Shown here: piece by piece, positions 27,576 through 28,202 of the stretch
Layout: each line of letters begins with the position of its first letter
Numbering within the stretch: the stretch's first letter is position 1
Assembly: GCA_036399715.1 (NCBI GenBank)
Contig: DASWMO010000301.1
Coordinates: 1-28,202 of the forward strand
Reading direction: 5' to 3'
DNA: 28,202 nt
Origin: DASVSE01 sp036399715
GTDB lineage: Bacteria; Bacteroidota; Rhodothermia; Rhodothermales; Rubricoccaceae
The notes under the pieces: generated by a model
What the model was told of the DNA's origin: nothing
The model's database searches: none
The model's input: only the letters and a program-made list of their open reading frames with translations
Program-made: the position numbers and the translations under genes

Positions 27576-28202
27576 TTCGCCGCCTTCTTCCGCCGGGCCG
27601 CTGGCTTCTTCTCGGCCGGGACCGTGCGGGGAAGTGAGACGATGAACGTGGCCCCCTTGCCGAGCGCGCTCTCGACGCGCAGGGCGCCGCCGTGGCCCTG
27701 CGCGATGATGTCGTGGCTGATCGAGAGGCCGAGCCCGGTCCCGGCCCCCGGCGGCTTCGTCGTAAAGAAGGGCTCGAAGATCCGGGCGAGCGCCTCCGCC
27801 GGGATGCCCCCCCCGTTGTCCTCGACACGGGCTTCGACACCTGCGGCGGTCCGGACGGTCCGGACGCGGACGGTCGGCGCGAACCCGGCGCCTTCAGCGT
27901 CGGCGCGGGCCTGGACGGCGTCGATGGCGTTGTTGACGAGGTTGATCAGGACCCGGCCGACGTCTTGCGGGACGACGACGACTTCGCCGGCATCAGGGGC
28001 GAAGTCGCGCTCGACCTGGACCGAGAGGCCGGGCGCATGGGCGCGCTTCCCGTGGTACGCGAGCGTGACGTGCTCGTCGACGAGGGCGTTGAAGTCGACC
28101 GGCTCGGGGAGGCCCTTTCCGCCGCGGGCGTGCTGGAGCATCCCCCGGACGATCCCGTCGGCCCGCTGGCCGTGCTTGGCGATCGTCTCGGCGTTGGCCT
28201 TG
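27566..28202 (-). CDS. Sensor histidine kinase, C-terminal part (runs off the window edge)
   Basis: The visible 211 residues are the end of a histidine kinase; the N-terminus lies beyond 28202. The helix ETIAKHGQRADGIVRGMLQHAR at the edge (visible from 28202 to about 28130) is the second half of a HisKA-like dimerisation region, just before the ATPase domain. The HATPase_c domain shows LINLVNNAIDAV (N box), EDNGGGIP (G1), FEPFFTTKPPGAGTGLGLS (F and G2 boxes) and GKGATFIVSLP. The protein ends in a basic tail rich in Lys, Ala and Arg. The internal ATG at 28141 is not the true start, because the frame stays open and homologous to the edge. It is convergent with the HAMP hybrid kinase and shares a hairpin with it. 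Sensor domains and the partner are not visible. Confidence 0.9.
   Translation of the reverse strand, partial: KANAETIAKHGQRADGIVRGMLQHARGGKGLPEPVDFNALVDEHVTLAYHGKRAHAPGLSVQVERDFAPDAGEVVVVPQDVGRVLINLVNNAIDAVQARADAEGAGFAPTVRVRTVRTAAGVEARVEDNGGGIPAEALARIFEPFFTTKPPGAGTGLGLSISHDIIAQGHGGALRVESALGKGATFIVSLPRTVPAEKKPAARRKKAAKGD

Overview
The window is GC-rich, densely coding bacterial DNA with strong G/C bias at third codon positions. Several features point to a high-GC member of the Bacteroidota/Rhodothermota side of the tree, plausibly a Rubricoccaceae-like marine bacterium. These are a secreted protein with a type IX secretion (Por) C-terminal sorting domain, a TonB-dependent receptor with a carboxypeptidase-like N-terminal domain, an ECF sigma factor coupled to a Ser/Thr kinase-TPR protein, and poor Shine-Dalgarno signals. 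The lineage is an inference from gene content. I found no rRNA, tRNA, CRISPR array or insertion sequence.

Layout. Positions 17-3834 hold a receiver-only response regulator (-), a stand-alone CheB-type methylesterase (+), a SufS-like PLP enzyme (-) and two tiny related helical proteins (-). A Tat-type ferritin-like lipoprotein (-) lies at 4111-4974. A large PAS/GAF histidine kinase with a receiver-only partner (+) occupies 5315-9032. An APC-family permease (-) follows at 9115-10461, then a coding-like gene fragment (+, 10549-10746). At 10825-12698 a small membrane protein (-) is divergent from a winged-helix/membrane regulator (+). A metal-type operon on the minus strand spans about 16083 to 13076. 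A Ser/Thr kinase-TPR protein and its ECF sigma factor (-) lie at 16242-19304, divergent from a T9SS-secreted repeat protein (+, 19431-21785). A giant cytosolic hybrid kinase with tandem HAMP repeats (+) covers 22106-27538. The C-terminal part of another histidine kinase (-) runs off the right edge.

Most of the window is signal transduction: three histidine kinases, two single-domain response regulators, three fused receivers, a CheB, an ECF sigma/kinase pair and a wHTH regulator. Most are not next to obvious effectors, so the targets cannot be read from context.

The most unusual locus is the ars-like operon. In transcription order it has a perfect 12-bp inverted repeat (probable ArsR operator), a 22-residue peptide with seven cysteines in a regular C-x-C-x3 pattern (a miniature metallothionein-like protein), and a strong intercistronic hairpin. 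It continues with an ArsR with three CxC pairs, an ArsC-like phosphatase with an internal in-frame deletion, and a TonB-dependent receptor. No arsenite efflux pump is present. Other oddities are a SufS-like enzyme whose usual catalytic cysteine is replaced, seven near-identical 276-bp HAMP repeats, and a G10 tract in a membrane-protein gene.
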